Source: Paramacrobiotus richtersi
Lineage: Eukaryota > Tardigrada > Eutardigrada > Parachela > Macrobiotidae
Direction of reading: 5' to 3'
NCBI GenBank assembly: GCA_034698045.1
Contig: JAQGAU010000018.1
Location: 1 to 60,287, forward strand
DNA length: 60,287 bases
The number at the start of each line of letters is the position of its first letter. Position 1 is the first letter of the stretch. The notes under the pieces were generated by a model that had not been told where the DNA came from, did no database searches, and worked only from the letters and a program-made list of their open reading frames with translations. A program made the translations under genes and the position numbers. Positions 10,679 to 22,359 of the stretch are shown in pieces.

Positions 10679-13000
10679 CGCCAGAATGTTAACGCGCGCG
10701 CAGCCGGAAATGCCATTCTTGCGTTTATATTGTAACCCCGGCGTAGTCGGATTGCAAAGTGGTGCTTGTTGCCGGGATTTTATGAGTAAATTCCGTGCGC
10801 TTTACTTATCTACAGAAGTTGCATGGCCATGAATGAACCGTACTTCTGCACATAATTGACGTGATGTAACATCGATACAAATATAAATCTTTTGAGGCAT
10901 CAGAGCATCTAGCTAGGTGGTATTTCATTTTTCCGTATATTTTTTCACATTTCGGCTGCTACCAGGTCTTGGCTCTGGAGTATAATTTTGTAAATATGCA
11001 ATCTGCGACCGACTGCTTCTTGGAATAATAGAGGCACTGCTCTAGCGGATCGTGCACCTGCGCGATGTCGATCACGTCCGCCGGTTAACACATAAATTAT
11101 GTATATTTAACAGCTTTATTGCTGTCGATCTTTAGGATGCCGTATTTACGGGCTAAAAACAAAACCCCGTGAGGAAAAAATGTATTAATAAAAAACATGA
11201 TATAGAAACAATTGCAATTGTTCTCTTAATTACTAGCGAGCAGCTGCAAGCTGCATTACAGCCGCTGCCAGAATTACTGCAGTACTAGTATAACGGGCGT
11301 GGTACACATATACCTTTGTAAGTACTTATAAGGGATGCTAGGAACAGGCCAAACAGCCGATTCCCGGTTTGATTGCTTGGTATTAAGCTCTTCCCAAAAC
11401 AAGTTATTTTCAGACTGTTCCTGTCGGCGGAACTCACTATTCGCCTGGTCAAATTAAAGATTTAACAAGTACGCTATGCACCCGATGCTTCATATTACTC
11501 CGTATAATACGTTTTTGCGGCAAATTTTGGTATGGTACGACTCGGCCCGTACATATAGCTAGTACATACAACATTTGGTCTAATAACTAGCACATCCTTG
11601 ACTTATTAATACTGACATCCTTAACAATTACGAAAAACCCTTGAAGGTCAAACTGCTTGAGGTGACTCGAATATACAGTACTGTACATAAAAGCAATGTC
11701 TCACAGTAGCTATACAGTAGTTGCTACACCGCACAGCGCAAAAAAAGAAACATCTCCGCAGTCGTGCTTGTGGTGGGCATTTGGCTCAACCGGAAAGTGG
11801 TTTAAGTCTTCAACTGAATTTATTCCTACAAATTATCCAGTTTTTCCAAGTGCAAAAACTTGGTAAGATGGCGGTGGGCAGTGAATTCTTGTGACAATTT
11901 TCTGCCTGCGCGAATGCGTGATAGCTGGGCTTCATTGCAGGATTTATGCGGGCGCAAATGGAGTTCAACCGATCTAAGAACAGTCTCAGAGAACTTGTTT
12001 TGGGAAAGGTCTAACAAACGGTAGTAAGCACGTCGAAATCCGGAAGGCTCTGACTGGCTACGTTGGGTTGTAAGAAAAATTGTGCTCAAACCGCTGATCG
12101 CCTTCTGGCCTGTTCCTAACATCCCTTGTTAGGTAATCAACGATAACATTTACAGTGTGCAGGTCTTTTCGTGAATCGGGTCTTATAGGGGTAGGTAAGT
12201 ACATCTATACCAGCGATATCCGAAGACATTTTTAGTATAGAGGGCACAAAATTAATGGCTTCGACTGCGAATTTTAGTTTGCATCTGGTGCTTGCTTTAC
12301 GTATGTATATCACTTTCGGGTTCAAAACTGAATCTTCTCAGCTGTGACACTACAGCATTTGTCTTCCTGTCTGACCCTACAGCCAAGTAGTCTGGCTTGT
12401 TGTTTTATTGTGCATCAATCTGTATATCCAGCCCGTTTAGAACTGCTCCTGGGGCAGTACGGGCATTTCATTTCCTTTCATTTTCTTTCCTTTCTAACGA
12501 ACGGGATCACGATCGTAGCATGAAACGCGTACTAGTACTACTGAAATGTGTGCGGCACCGCTTATACCCCGACAAAATGGAACCCACCCGTTCCTGCTTG
12601 CTAGCCAGCTCTGGCTGACGATTTGCTGCAGCAACTGATTGCCGTTATGGCACCCGGAGATCGCTAAATGGCTTGCACTGTAAATACACGTAGCCACATG
12701 TGTGCTTTTTGTAAAAGCACGAAATTGCATTTTTTTATTTCAGCCATTAAAGTGTAGAACACAAGATAAACCGCTGCAACGAGCAATACCAATTTTGAAA
12801 CAGATGAGGCAAACTTTGATTGCCAACCGTTACTATTACAAAAGACGGAATTCTTCAACAAATACATCCCAGTAATCAATTAGGAAACCAATAAAAAAAC
12901 AGACAGCCTATATATTCCCAACAAATCTACAAAACAAAGGAGCCGACTGGCAAATGCATCGAGCATCAGTCTATACATAATCACGCGTCAGGATAGAAGC
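10679..13000. other. Gene-poor interval with an inverted repeat
   Basis: No recognisable gene is seen. The interval contains the inverted repeat 11331-12128, described separately, and scattered short ORFs without similarity or clear splice-linked partners. Confidence 0.5.
11331..12128. repeat. Imperfect inverted repeat bearing related short ORFs
   Basis: The plus-strand segment from 11331 (AGGGATGCTAGGAACAGGCC) matches the reverse complement of about 11930-12128 (AGGGATGTTAGGAACAGGCC). The match resumes at TTCCCAAAACAAGTT and continues into a diverged tail; the plus copy lacks about 60 bp in the middle. Both arms have an ATG opening an ORF that begins MLGTGQ and later contains SQNK: 98 residues on the minus arm (12122-11826) and about 40 on the plus arm. 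This may be an inverted duplication of a small gene or a noncoding element. Confidence 0.6.
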
Positions 13001-13159
13001 GGAAGGAGTGCACTATGATTTCTACTTCCTTTCGGTCAGACGGTGCGACACCCACGGGATACAGACGTATGTACAGTGACAGCGTTGTCGTTCCCCGCGG
13101 TATTCAGTGTGGTGTCACGCGTCCAGCTACTCATGAGTTCCTCTGCCGTGTTATTGTGT

Positions 13160-13444
13160 TGGTGTCCGCGCTGGCAGCTAAACGCAACGCTGTCTCGTCT
13201 CCAGTGAAAGGAGTGAGTTAGGCGCGCCTGCCCTGGTCCCTCGCTCGTCTTACAGAAGTTGGGATTATCAGCCGACGTGAATGCTTTACAGTTCGGGGGT
13301 CGAAGTGAGAACCATACGCCGTTACAGCTCCTCTGGCCAGGTCCCCGCACTCTGGTATAGTACATACCAAAAGCGCTTCCCTTGACACTATCATTGACCA
13401 ACATGAACTTAGCACGGGGCTCCAGCCGGTCTAATGTGGAACTC
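13160..13444 (-). pseudogene. Out-of-frame continuation of the GH16-like domain
   Basis: Beyond the BTB gene's stop, the minus strand still resembles the same beta-sandwich family but in other frames: LDRLEPRAKFML (about 13440-13400), GSHFDPRT (in a further frame) and THSFHWRRDSVAFS (about 13218-13175). In family members these pieces follow the AEV...FG strand in this order. The frame changes more than once with no plausible intron between, so this is either a decayed domain or a stretch with assembly indels. Confidence 0.45.
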
Positions 13445-14868
13445 TTAGCGGCCGAACCGCAGAGCGTCCCGCAGTTGCACTTCAGCCCCTTTCCAAACAC
13501 CATCGTGCTGGGATAGACGAAGATGCAAATGTCCATCCTCATCCAGGAAGACATTGCCCAGCGTCGTTGGCGGGATGTTACAGCCCGAGTTGTGCAGAAT
13601 CTTCCATCGACGATCGCAAAAGACGATTTCGGATGAGCGAGGAGTGCACGAGAACGGAATGTCGGGTTTCTCCGCGGCATATTTGTATTGGAATATCTTG
13701 CGCAGCTCTTCATCCCACAGCAGTCCAGCCTACACACCAAGCGAGTCTCTGCTCTACCGCACTGCTAATCTAATGAGCGGCCTGATGCTTACTTACAGCT
13801 ACGGGACCATTGGCCAGCTGCCCAGCGCCCATCAGTGGAAATCGGATGGCGAATAATGTCTCGCCTAGCACCAAGCGATAACTGGCAGCAGCCAGCTCAA
13901 GCCCATTGGAGCGGCAAGCATTCGTGGCCCAGCTGGAAGACAAAGATCGATCAAGAATAAGAAATGGCAGGGATCATCATAAACGCTCGATTACCGTTGT
14001 GCCGCTTGGTACACTTCCTCTTCTCTGACAATGAGCGTATCCCGGATGAACAACTCCCGCAACGTCTCCTTCTTCAATTGCAAAAACCCCTCGGACTGCA
14101 GCAGCTCAGTGCAGTGTGCGTCCACAAACTCCAGGCATCTGCTCATCAGCTTCTCCGCATCCAAAACCTTTGCCTATGACGAGCATTCTCGTGTTCTTAC
14201 CGGAGCTGTTTATAATAAACTTCATGGATTTTTGTTGTTTTAAACCAACCGCTTCCAGCATAGTAAGGCAGGTGTCGTTGTCTACGTTCTTAACGGCATA
14301 CTCGGCGCAAATGTCGAATAGTTTCGGAATGCCATACTTTTTTGCACAGTACATTGACGACAGGACGTTCTCCAGGTTGAGATCCACGACAAGGTCCGTA
14401 TACAAATACCTGTAATTACACAGAATACAACATGAACTGACCAGTAACAAGTTGCCAGCCAGCTTACTTGAGCATGAGAGCAAAGGACTGTGGAAGAATA
14501 TCCGGGACCTCGATCGGTTTCTCCATGGTTTGAAGAACCTCTCCGTAGAACATCCTGTCAAAGACATCGCTACCGCTGCCAAGTACAAGCCTGCGAAGAA
14601 ACGCGAAACAACCATTTCGCATTTTGAATCGACATGACTAGTTCATATTACTAAATGAGAAGGAGACAATAATACGGTCGCTGCATGGTAGCACAGAGAG
14701 CACATACTTGTGGGCTCGGAACAGCTGTTCCTCTCCGTGCTCGCTCCCCACTGCAAACGTAATATCACTCCGTTCTCCGGTATCCAGAAGCTGCTTGTGA
14801 CGATCGACGACTCGAGACGCATCTCCACGCCATCCCCAGATCGAAGCTGTATGCGGCGATAGAGACAT
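13445..14868 (-). CDS. BTB-BACK domain protein with an atypical, truncated C-terminal domain
   Basis: Six exons join in phase: 14868-14708, 14590-14468, 14409-14250, 14173-13995, 13932-13797 and 13729-13445 (stop TAA), giving 347 residues. The BTB domain (about 30-120) contains GERSDITFAV, the hallmark FRAHK-LVLGSGSDVF across an intron, and YLYTD. A BACK domain follows (about 135-235; CAKKYGIPKLFDICAEY, SEGF, RELFIRDTL). This matches BTBD1/2/3/6-type adaptors, which usually serve cullin-3 ubiquitin ligases and end in a PHR domain. Here, straight after the family's PFSxxPR junction, the sequence becomes NVFLDEDGHLHLRLS...GVWKGAEVQLRDALRFG. That resembles glycoside-hydrolase-16-like (ConA-like) proteins rather than PHR. 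An acceptor (CTTTTTAG) lies 4 nt before the ATG. The BTB-BACK call is strong; the tail assignment is from memory of the fold's motifs. Confidence 0.75.
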
Positions 14869-16109
14869 GGCTCTAAAAAGATAATGAAAAATGTGTCCGG
14901 AAGTGCGCAGCAGTCCTGAGTGGCTGCGGGTTCGTACAGACTACAGAAACGTTGCATAGGTCCTGTAATGCTTACCCAAACCACTGCAAAAACCAAACTT
15001 CTTGCCCGACTTGTGGAAAGGAATTTTGAAAACTTTTTGAACTGGCGTAAGAAAACGAAAATAACTGGATGCAGCAGCTCAAGCCGGAAAGTGGAAAATT
15101 AATATTCTGGCAGCCGTGGCAGGGCAGGCCGCATGGCAAGCCGATACGGCCAGGCTGCCAGCTCTTGGAGCAGCTGGCTGATGCCACAGGTGAAAGGCAT
15201 CACAGAAATTTGAAGTATGAGCTTTCTGTAGACACACGACAAAAACCTGCTTCGGAACACCCTTGAAAATTTTCTTAAAAGCGCGTGTAATTAAGGATGG
15301 CCGTCGTAAACTGCTGATAAGAGCGTACATCCACTTTGGCAAAGGGTTTTATAGTGTCCATCTTTTCAGTCAACGGTACTGTCACAACCTACAATTCTAC
15401 CTTACAGTTCTGATCATATGCTCCGAAAAGATGCCGAATATGTTGGAGGTTTATGAACGAGTATGCTGAACAGTGCTGCATTTACGATGGTGCATATGCG
15501 CCGATAAAACGCCGACGTTCACGTAAATCTGGTATAATGACCGTACCACCCTGGCGTCTGTTACGATAAATCACATTAAATTTTGTGTGCAGAAATAGCC
15601 AAGATTCACCACATCTGTTACGGTTTCAGTAACATTATTCAAATGCTAGGTTATAACCACGCTGTCACGCATAAAGGTCTGCCAATCGTGGCGTGTTACG
15701 AATACCGATAAGGTCACCGAAAGGTCCAGTGAGACGTATCCGCAACAGTACAGATGATACAAGCAAATGCTATAGCTACATAACAGGCGCATAAAGATAC
15801 CGTCGATCTGATACCGTGGTTTCTAAAGGATGCTAGTTCTATGCAGATACTCATGGAGAAAACGGTAAACACCAATAAATCTGAACTTTTCAGAAGCTCT
15901 ACAGATAAATTATGACAGAGACTTATTTCATCTTCTTACTGTGCATACAGTTCAAAGCATGAACATTTGCATTTGTGAAGAAGAAGAAAAGCGCGAACAA
16001 TTGCCGTGGAGAATGGAGATTCCACGGGATAGATACTAACGGCTGTGTAAAGACTATTCTTACTGCCACTCCGATTCGATTAATTCGATCACCCTTGTCA
16101 CTGCAGCCT
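14869..16109. other. Interval upstream of the BTB gene
   Basis: No recognisable gene is seen. It should contain the promoter and 5' UTR exon of the BTB gene. Short ORFs at 15079-15342 (minus) and 14920-15102 (plus) have no similarity I recognise. Confidence 0.4.
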
Positions 16110-16115
16110 GTTTAT
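16110..16115 (-). terminator. Poly(A) signal of the chemoreceptor gene
   Basis: AATAAA on the minus strand (TTTATT on plus) lies about 130 nt beyond the receptor's stop codon. Confidence 0.6.
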
Positions 16116-16247
16116 TATGGAAATCATTTCACCGATAAATAACATAAACGATGTGGCAGTAGTGGCAACTTTCTCGTTTGTTTACTGTACATTACCATGA
16201 TCGCTTTGTAAAACACAACACATCGTGACAAACCTTTTACTGTCATG

Positions 16248-17681
16248 TCATGCCATATCAAACTTGCACGTATTTTCCACCCTTTCAAGAAGAAAACAAA
16301 TAAATCCAGCATAAAGCACAGCAATCTAGAAAAGATGGTAAAAATATGTAAAACGTGGCAGTTTTACGATGCGGCGTAAGACTTTCTTACAGTGGTAACA
16401 AATGGGCGGGTGACAGGAGCAAATCCGCCAATGAGAATACTATAATTCCTCAGTGTGCCTCTCTGAAGTACAAACTCCAAAAGGTCACTTTCCTCGATTG
16501 TCTGCGGTCCATTACGTCGTTTTGTGGCTACCTCTTTCCATGCTTCTTGCACTTTACGTCCCTGTAACACTCATAACCTGCTACTTAACAACAAAGTTAA
16601 TTTTACCGCAATGGTTACAAACCTCTTCTTCCAAGGCTACACAAGAGATAAGGATGGTCAACACCATAATGCCAACGCAAATTGGATAGAGAAAAAATCC
16701 CGCCAGCTCCAGCAAAGTGTTCGGCATCAGGACGTACCATTGTCCAGCGAAGGCAACAAGTTCCAGCGTGCAGTTCAGTAGAAACAACAAAACTGCTGGT
16801 GCGAAGCAGTCATTAAGCTGATACAGAATGTCCATTAGTAACGTTTCCTTAACCATTAGATCTCGCACTCGATCTAGAAAGCTATACGAACCGTCCACAT
16901 CTGGTTCCAAAAGTAAGTTCTCAATCATGGCTTTTTGCCTTGCGCAACATTTGTAATATAACATACAACAAAAACAAACAAACGCAAGTAGCGGAAACAC
17001 AGCCAACCGATGAATAAGGATGATGACATTGACGACAGCTTGGAATTCTCGCCATGTCATTGTCCAGTACAAGTACGTCACCATTATTTGTGGGTCAAGA
17101 TGCGTGCAAGCGTTAATAATTCCTTTGATACATCTTCCAACTATTAAACCAGTTAGAGCACAAACCAAGCCAACGAAATGCTTTTTCTGAACGTTTCCCC
17201 CGTCGACCCAGACATGGCCATTCAGCGTTTCTAACAGAATTATTAACGAAGTTGAAAAGCGGATTATTTTGGATGACATAAAGATAAAGGTCACCGTCAC
17301 GCTAGCGGTAAACCAAAAGGTAAACTGCGATTCCAAGTACGCGAGCATGTTAACGATGACGAGCTGTTGTCGCGGCAGATCGCCCAGCTGCATTTCGTTG
17401 TTGATGATGGAATCGGCGATGTCGACGAGGAAAACAGCCGTCCATATTCCTGCCAACAGATATCTTGCCATATTGCCAGTGCTGACCAGTATGCATCTGA
17501 CTGTTACTCCTTTTTGTGGAATCTGATAAGATACAATTTCGGAAGGTTTACCAAGGATTCCCAGGAGGAATTTGATGTAGCGGTTAAAAGGGAATTCCTT
17601 GAAAAGAAGATTCAAATTTGGCTGTTTATCACTGCGGACAAGCGATGTATCCGAATACTGACTGTAAAATTTTGTATCCAT
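16248..17681 (-). CDS. Seven-transmembrane gustatory-receptor-like chemoreceptor
   Basis: Three exons join in phase 0: 17681-16623, 16561-16391 and 16325-16248 (stop TGA), about 435 residues with introns of 61 and 65 nt. The protein has roughly seven hydrophobic segments, short loops, an acidic third loop (LLLEPDVDGSYSFLDRVRDL) and a C-terminal half ending IGGFAPVTRPFVTT-IAVLYAGFICFLLERVE. A helix 6 to 7 region of this shape, closing with a final aromatic/aliphatic helix and a short tail, is characteristic of the insect-type gustatory receptor (7tm_7) superfamily of ligand-gated cation channels. The canonical TYhhhhhQF motif of insect Grs is not intact. The ORF continues upstream of 17681 without a further ATG, so I start at MDTKFYSQY. 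The ligand cannot be inferred. Confidence 0.7.
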
Positions 17682-20487
17682 TTTTTGAAAATGTGTAATA
17701 TACAGTTTTAATCTTTCGTATATGTAAGTTGCACAATTTGCGACCAACGTTACCCACGCTTTCGAAACATCAGTTTTCTGGAGTGTATTTAGAAACGGAG
17801 TGTGGTACTAAATTTAGTTCATGGTGCGTGCTATCAGCAAGATTCGATTCGTGGTCTAATCGATTGCCTGCGACTCATTGTAAGTAACTGTTCTGTGTTC
17901 CACGTCGTACGCGCACTTGCGAATTGATTCTTTTATAATCATATTCTGTCTCCTAAAGTCCTAATATCCTAACGCGTCTTTCAACTAAATGTAAGTAAAC
18001 AAGTTTTTGTGAGGTACAGTGCTAGTTTCTTTTGAATCTTCTGTTTTTATGTGTCTGCATGGCAAAATCGATCTCTAATATCCTCAGCACCTGCTGCACT
18101 TTTAGCGTAGCTCGTTCCGGATAACTCGTATTTAATTCCAGAAAAACTACGCACTCTTGGTAAAGCGAACTTCTGACTGTGTGCATAGAAAGAGCGCTTG
18201 ACTGCACAGTGGTACGGGAAACTGTCAACCGGAAGTCTAGGACGGTGCGGAAAGAGTTAGCTTGCATCCCTATAATGGCGCCGCAGACTGCCGCCTGTTG
18301 TAGAGTGAAAGCAACAACTCGAAAAAATCATACACGTAAGCACAGCTACGGATGGGCCCAAGAAAGACTTTTTGCTGTGCACTGGGCGTAAGCGCGTGTT
18401 GGGTCCATTGGCTTAACTCCGTTGCATCCTGTGCTGTTAATGTAATACCCAGAATACACTGTATCGTTGCATTCAGTCTCAACGTATCCCGTGCCCTTAC
18501 CACACAGAGTACAGTCCCGTAAAGACTGTATAGAATTTAGAACCTAGGTGGAAGAATATCCCCTTTAACTTTTGTCGGCTACCATGAAGTAAACTAACAA
18601 CTTCAAAAACCCATAACACTTTTCACCATTTGCACTACAGGTACAACACTTTTCACCATTTGCACTGTAGGTACAAAACGAAAAGACGTGGCACTCACTG
18701 TATTTTACTGGTATAGGCCACCTGTTTATGCGGTTTTATCAAATGGCATGCTTCACATGTTAGTGTGAACCCTTGCTTTTTAGAATGATATTATTCCCGC
18801 GCGGGATTAAAATGCGGTTGGGCTTCCCACCTCTGTTATAACTGGAACTGGTAATAAACTACACAGCGCACACATAGTCGCAGTAGCTTACCATTCTCAT
18901 ACACTGAGGTTCTCTATTTAAAATCTCTGGTCACAAAAACTAACATCCAGACGAACAGTGTCTGCTTAGAATCGAGGCAACGCTACGATCAGGCTAAACA
19001 GAATTCGCTAGATGGCAGCATAAAGCGGCCAGCAAGCTTTAATAACGTTTAGGCGGAAACATCCTTTCATATGTTAAGTTTGGCAACCAAATCACGACGC
19101 TTTGGTCATTTGTCAGTGAATGTAGCTTCGGCTTAGTGCACAGTGAATGTCGTAACCGTAAAGTGAAACTCTAAGGACATACTAATTTGCAGCTGATTAT
19201 CTTTAGTTTTTATAAACCATCCACTAGAGTGTACTGTACACCCATCCAGGCTGTACAACCTTACAAATTCGAACATCATGGACGTAAGAACAGTTTACAG
19301 TAAGGTAAAGACGTAAGGTTTACAGATATCGCCGCGCCAGTCGACTGCTTTACAAGCGAATTATCGGGATCAAATTTTCACTTCCTTCATATTGGTTCCA
19401 CATCCGGACAACGGACGCGTTATGCAATCAGCCCGTCTCAAAGCTGTAAAGAAACTAAAAGCAATATACCTTACTTAATGCACATTGCACAATTCCCGCT
19501 CACACATGGGACGGTGCTACCTGTGAACCGGTATCGATTTTTATGTTATGAGTGCCTCCTATGGTTAATCAATCCATACTTAATGGATTGTTCGGATTCA
19601 AACCCAGTCATCGATCTTGCAGCCTTACATCTAGACTGTTGGATTTTCATGCCACAGACTGTTCTTACAGCATGCTGAACATATGCACCAGCCGCAAAGT
19701 CAAAACAGAACTTCACAGAGTTTTTCACTGTTGAACTCGTGCATCTCGAGCAGTTGTTATGTTTATCTTTGTGTGCAAGCTCAGCGGTAACTCTAATCAA
19801 TTCTAATCAGTCGCAAACTTTCAGACACGTCTACCCTAAATCTTGATCCTGTTGACACCGCAGTTTGTGACAAAGCATCAGCCCATTCCAGTTTTGTTTG
19901 TTTTGTTGATCAGTCGAGGTGTTCTTCCTTTATCGCTTTATGTCTGGTGTGGAAAAAATGAGTGTGGTATCGAGAAATCCTTCCATTTCCGTGCAGAGTC
20001 TGAGGTAATGTTGACGTATACAGTTATCCCTCTGTTCGATCTACAAAAGCTCTTGATCTGTATTGTTGTGCCGTACGTACAACGAGGTCGATTTTGGACC
20101 AAATCATGTCAAAAGGAGCAGAATTACCGATACTTTGGATTTTGCAGAATGAGCTTCCGAAATCTAGAAAAAGGCCTTTATAATCTTTAACTTTACTGCT
20201 GTTTCTTCAGAGTGGTTTCTATGTCTTCGAGCTAATTGAAATGTCGAAATTTAGGCGGTCTGGATAAACTAGCTGTATATTTTGTGTTCAGAACGGTGAA
20301 ATTTGAAAACAAATGCGTTAATTGTCTTGGACGAATTAGCATTATCAAAACATATATCGGGAATATTGGTGTTCTTTTGATACTGCAAACAGTCTTAAGA
20401 TCACCACACTGTAACTGTGAATTACCTTGATGAAAGACATAACAAAATAAATTATCAGGTTGGGTAATTTAACCCTTGTTTACACAG
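17682..20487. other. Interval between the chemoreceptor and the coiled-coil gene
   Basis: No assignable gene is seen. Two adjacent minus-strand ORFs (18503-18270 and 18267-18022) might form a small split gene but have no similarity I know. The missing 5' exon of the coiled-coil gene probably lies at the right end of this interval. Confidence 0.4.
18615..18674. repeat. 30-bp tandem duplication
   Basis: Two adjacent 30-bp units begin AACACTTTTCACCATTTGCA (18615-18644 and 18645-18674) and differ at two positions. Confidence 0.9.
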
Positions 20488-22359
20488 CAAAACATCGACC
20501 AGTATCGGCCACATTTGGGACGCCCGATCGACCGCCCAATCCACCACATCCCCCTACATCCGGGAAATCCATTCCAATGCGGCACGCAAAGCCGAGCGCC
20601 AGCATCTCCGCACCAGAGGATCCCTACCCGCAGCCCATTTATCATCAACATCAAAGAACCGAACCCTTCCTCGTAAGTGCAGCATTTTACTCGTAATTGG
20701 GGGATGATTGACCGTCTTCCCTGCAAATGACGGAAACATCATGCAGTCTGCATCATGGTTCTTCTGCGAAGTACGAAAAAGGTCAGCATAGCCAAATTGA
20801 TGTTGGGTGATTAGGGGTACGAGTGTCGGGCTCGGTAAGTAGCGGATTTACCCCGGGAACATTTTCCAATGGGGCGAGCAGTGTGTCGCCCATGTCGATA
20901 CCGACGGATGATGGACTAGATCTTGTATATCAGGGACACATTTCCGATCGTACATCGGCGAGGGGACCGGAGGTGTTTACTGTTTGTGATGTGGAAATTC
21001 AAGGTAAGCAAGTTGTTACGCAAGGAACCCTGTTTGCTAGCCATCGATAGTTAGGTTGTGTAAGAGCTATATAGAAAGTGGCACTGCGTGTGTTGACGTA
21101 AAAATCTTGTGTCAGTTTGATTACTTTCGACTTAGCTGCCGCTAATGCTTTCTCGGAATGTAGAGCATTTGCTTCCAACTAAGTTGGCTATGTTACTAGA
21201 TCGGCGTTGAGGTAATGCATGTGCTCGCAATGTGCTTGAACTTTACCATCTATAATAAGAGATTCTTACAGCTTTGTTGACATTTGTACTGTTTACTTGT
21301 ATTTGGATAATTGTACCCTGTTGGAGCGACCTGTTGTGTTAACATGCAGGTGTACTGATTGATGTGCTTAATAATATGGGAACAAATGCATGAATGAACG
21401 ACAGTTGGCTTCGGAAATTTTGGTTATGGGTTGATTTTGCAACTGGTTGACATATTCTCTTGTAGTGAGGCCGAAAGTGAGCGACAAGAATATCCAAGCA
21501 ACCGATATGGCCGCGGAGTCCTTACTATCCACTGTCCAAAAGGAAAACGAAGAAGTCATGGAAGAGAATTTCAGGCTGCGCCGTTTAGTTGACGATTTAA
21601 AGTGAGTGAGACTTCCATGCCCATGAAAGATTTTTGCTATGTAAATACGCCACTTTTAAGTTCCTACTACTGTATCACGTACGTACTGTTCAATATGATC
21701 GCGAGCGTGAGTCTTCTGCCAACGTCATCGCAGCTAACTCTGATGAATATGACTATACAGATTATTTGCATTAGTAGTATTTGGATAAAATGAAAGCTCT
21801 TGTAGAATGTGGCATGAGCGTAAAGGCTAAACTAGAATTTTCAACTTTCAGATTTCGTCTAACAGAAGTATCACACGAAAAAGAATCTCTAGAAGAAGAC
21901 ATGGAACTTCTCCGCAGCGTCCCCCAACACCCGCCGTCCAGACCCGATCAAACCTCCCGCGACATTCAAACCGACTCTTTCGAGCCATCTTCCCCGAGCA
22001 GCGGACGCCGCACGAGAAACATATCTTCCGTGGAATCTTCTACTCCAGCCAGTCTCATCGAAGACGAGCGAGAACCTTCAGCAGACGCGCTGCTGGACCG
22101 GCTCGTCGACGAACTGGAAACCGAGCAACTGAACAATATTTATTCAGCTACGATGAAGGATGATGTAATCGGCGAGGAAATGACAGATGAAACGGATGCC
22201 GTGCAATCGATTTTTCTGGCGCACTTGGAGCGGGATCGGGTGCTAAAAAAGGTCAAGAAACAGGAGACGAAGAATGCCCGGGCTGTGCTGCAGGCGTACT
22301 TTAGCGGGCATATGGAACGGAAAAGAGTGATGTGTGTGCTGCGTGAAGAAGAGATCTAA
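20488..22359 (+). CDS. Unassigned coiled-coil protein (5' exon not found)
   Basis: Four exons join in phase: 20488-20672, 20815-21003, 21466-21601 and 21852-22359 (stop TAA), about 338 residues lacking the start. Phase matching forces the first exon into the frame reading KTSTSIGHIWDARSTAQ, which has no internal Met. The order is: a Ser/Arg-rich basic N-terminal region; a Ser/Gly-rich linker (VSSGFTPGTFSNGASSVSP); a classic heptad coiled coil crossing the third intron (VQKENEEVMEENFRLRR, then LTEVSHEKESLEED); a Pro/Ser-rich acidic linker; and a helical C-terminus (AVQSIFLAHLERDRVLKKV, YFSGHMERKRVM). Basic-plus-coiled-coil proteins of this kind are often cytoskeletal or centrosomal adaptors, but I recognise no family. 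Confidence 0.7.

Noticed and set aside
13036-13740. 234-residue minus-strand ORF
   Set aside because: Most of it is an alternative frame across the BTB gene's last exon. Only short pieces resemble the GH16-like family, so it is not a gene in its own right.
18022-18503. Adjacent minus-strand ORFs that might be a two-exon gene
   Set aside because: The only phase-consistent intron would be about 41 nt, shorter than any other here, and neither half resembles a known protein.
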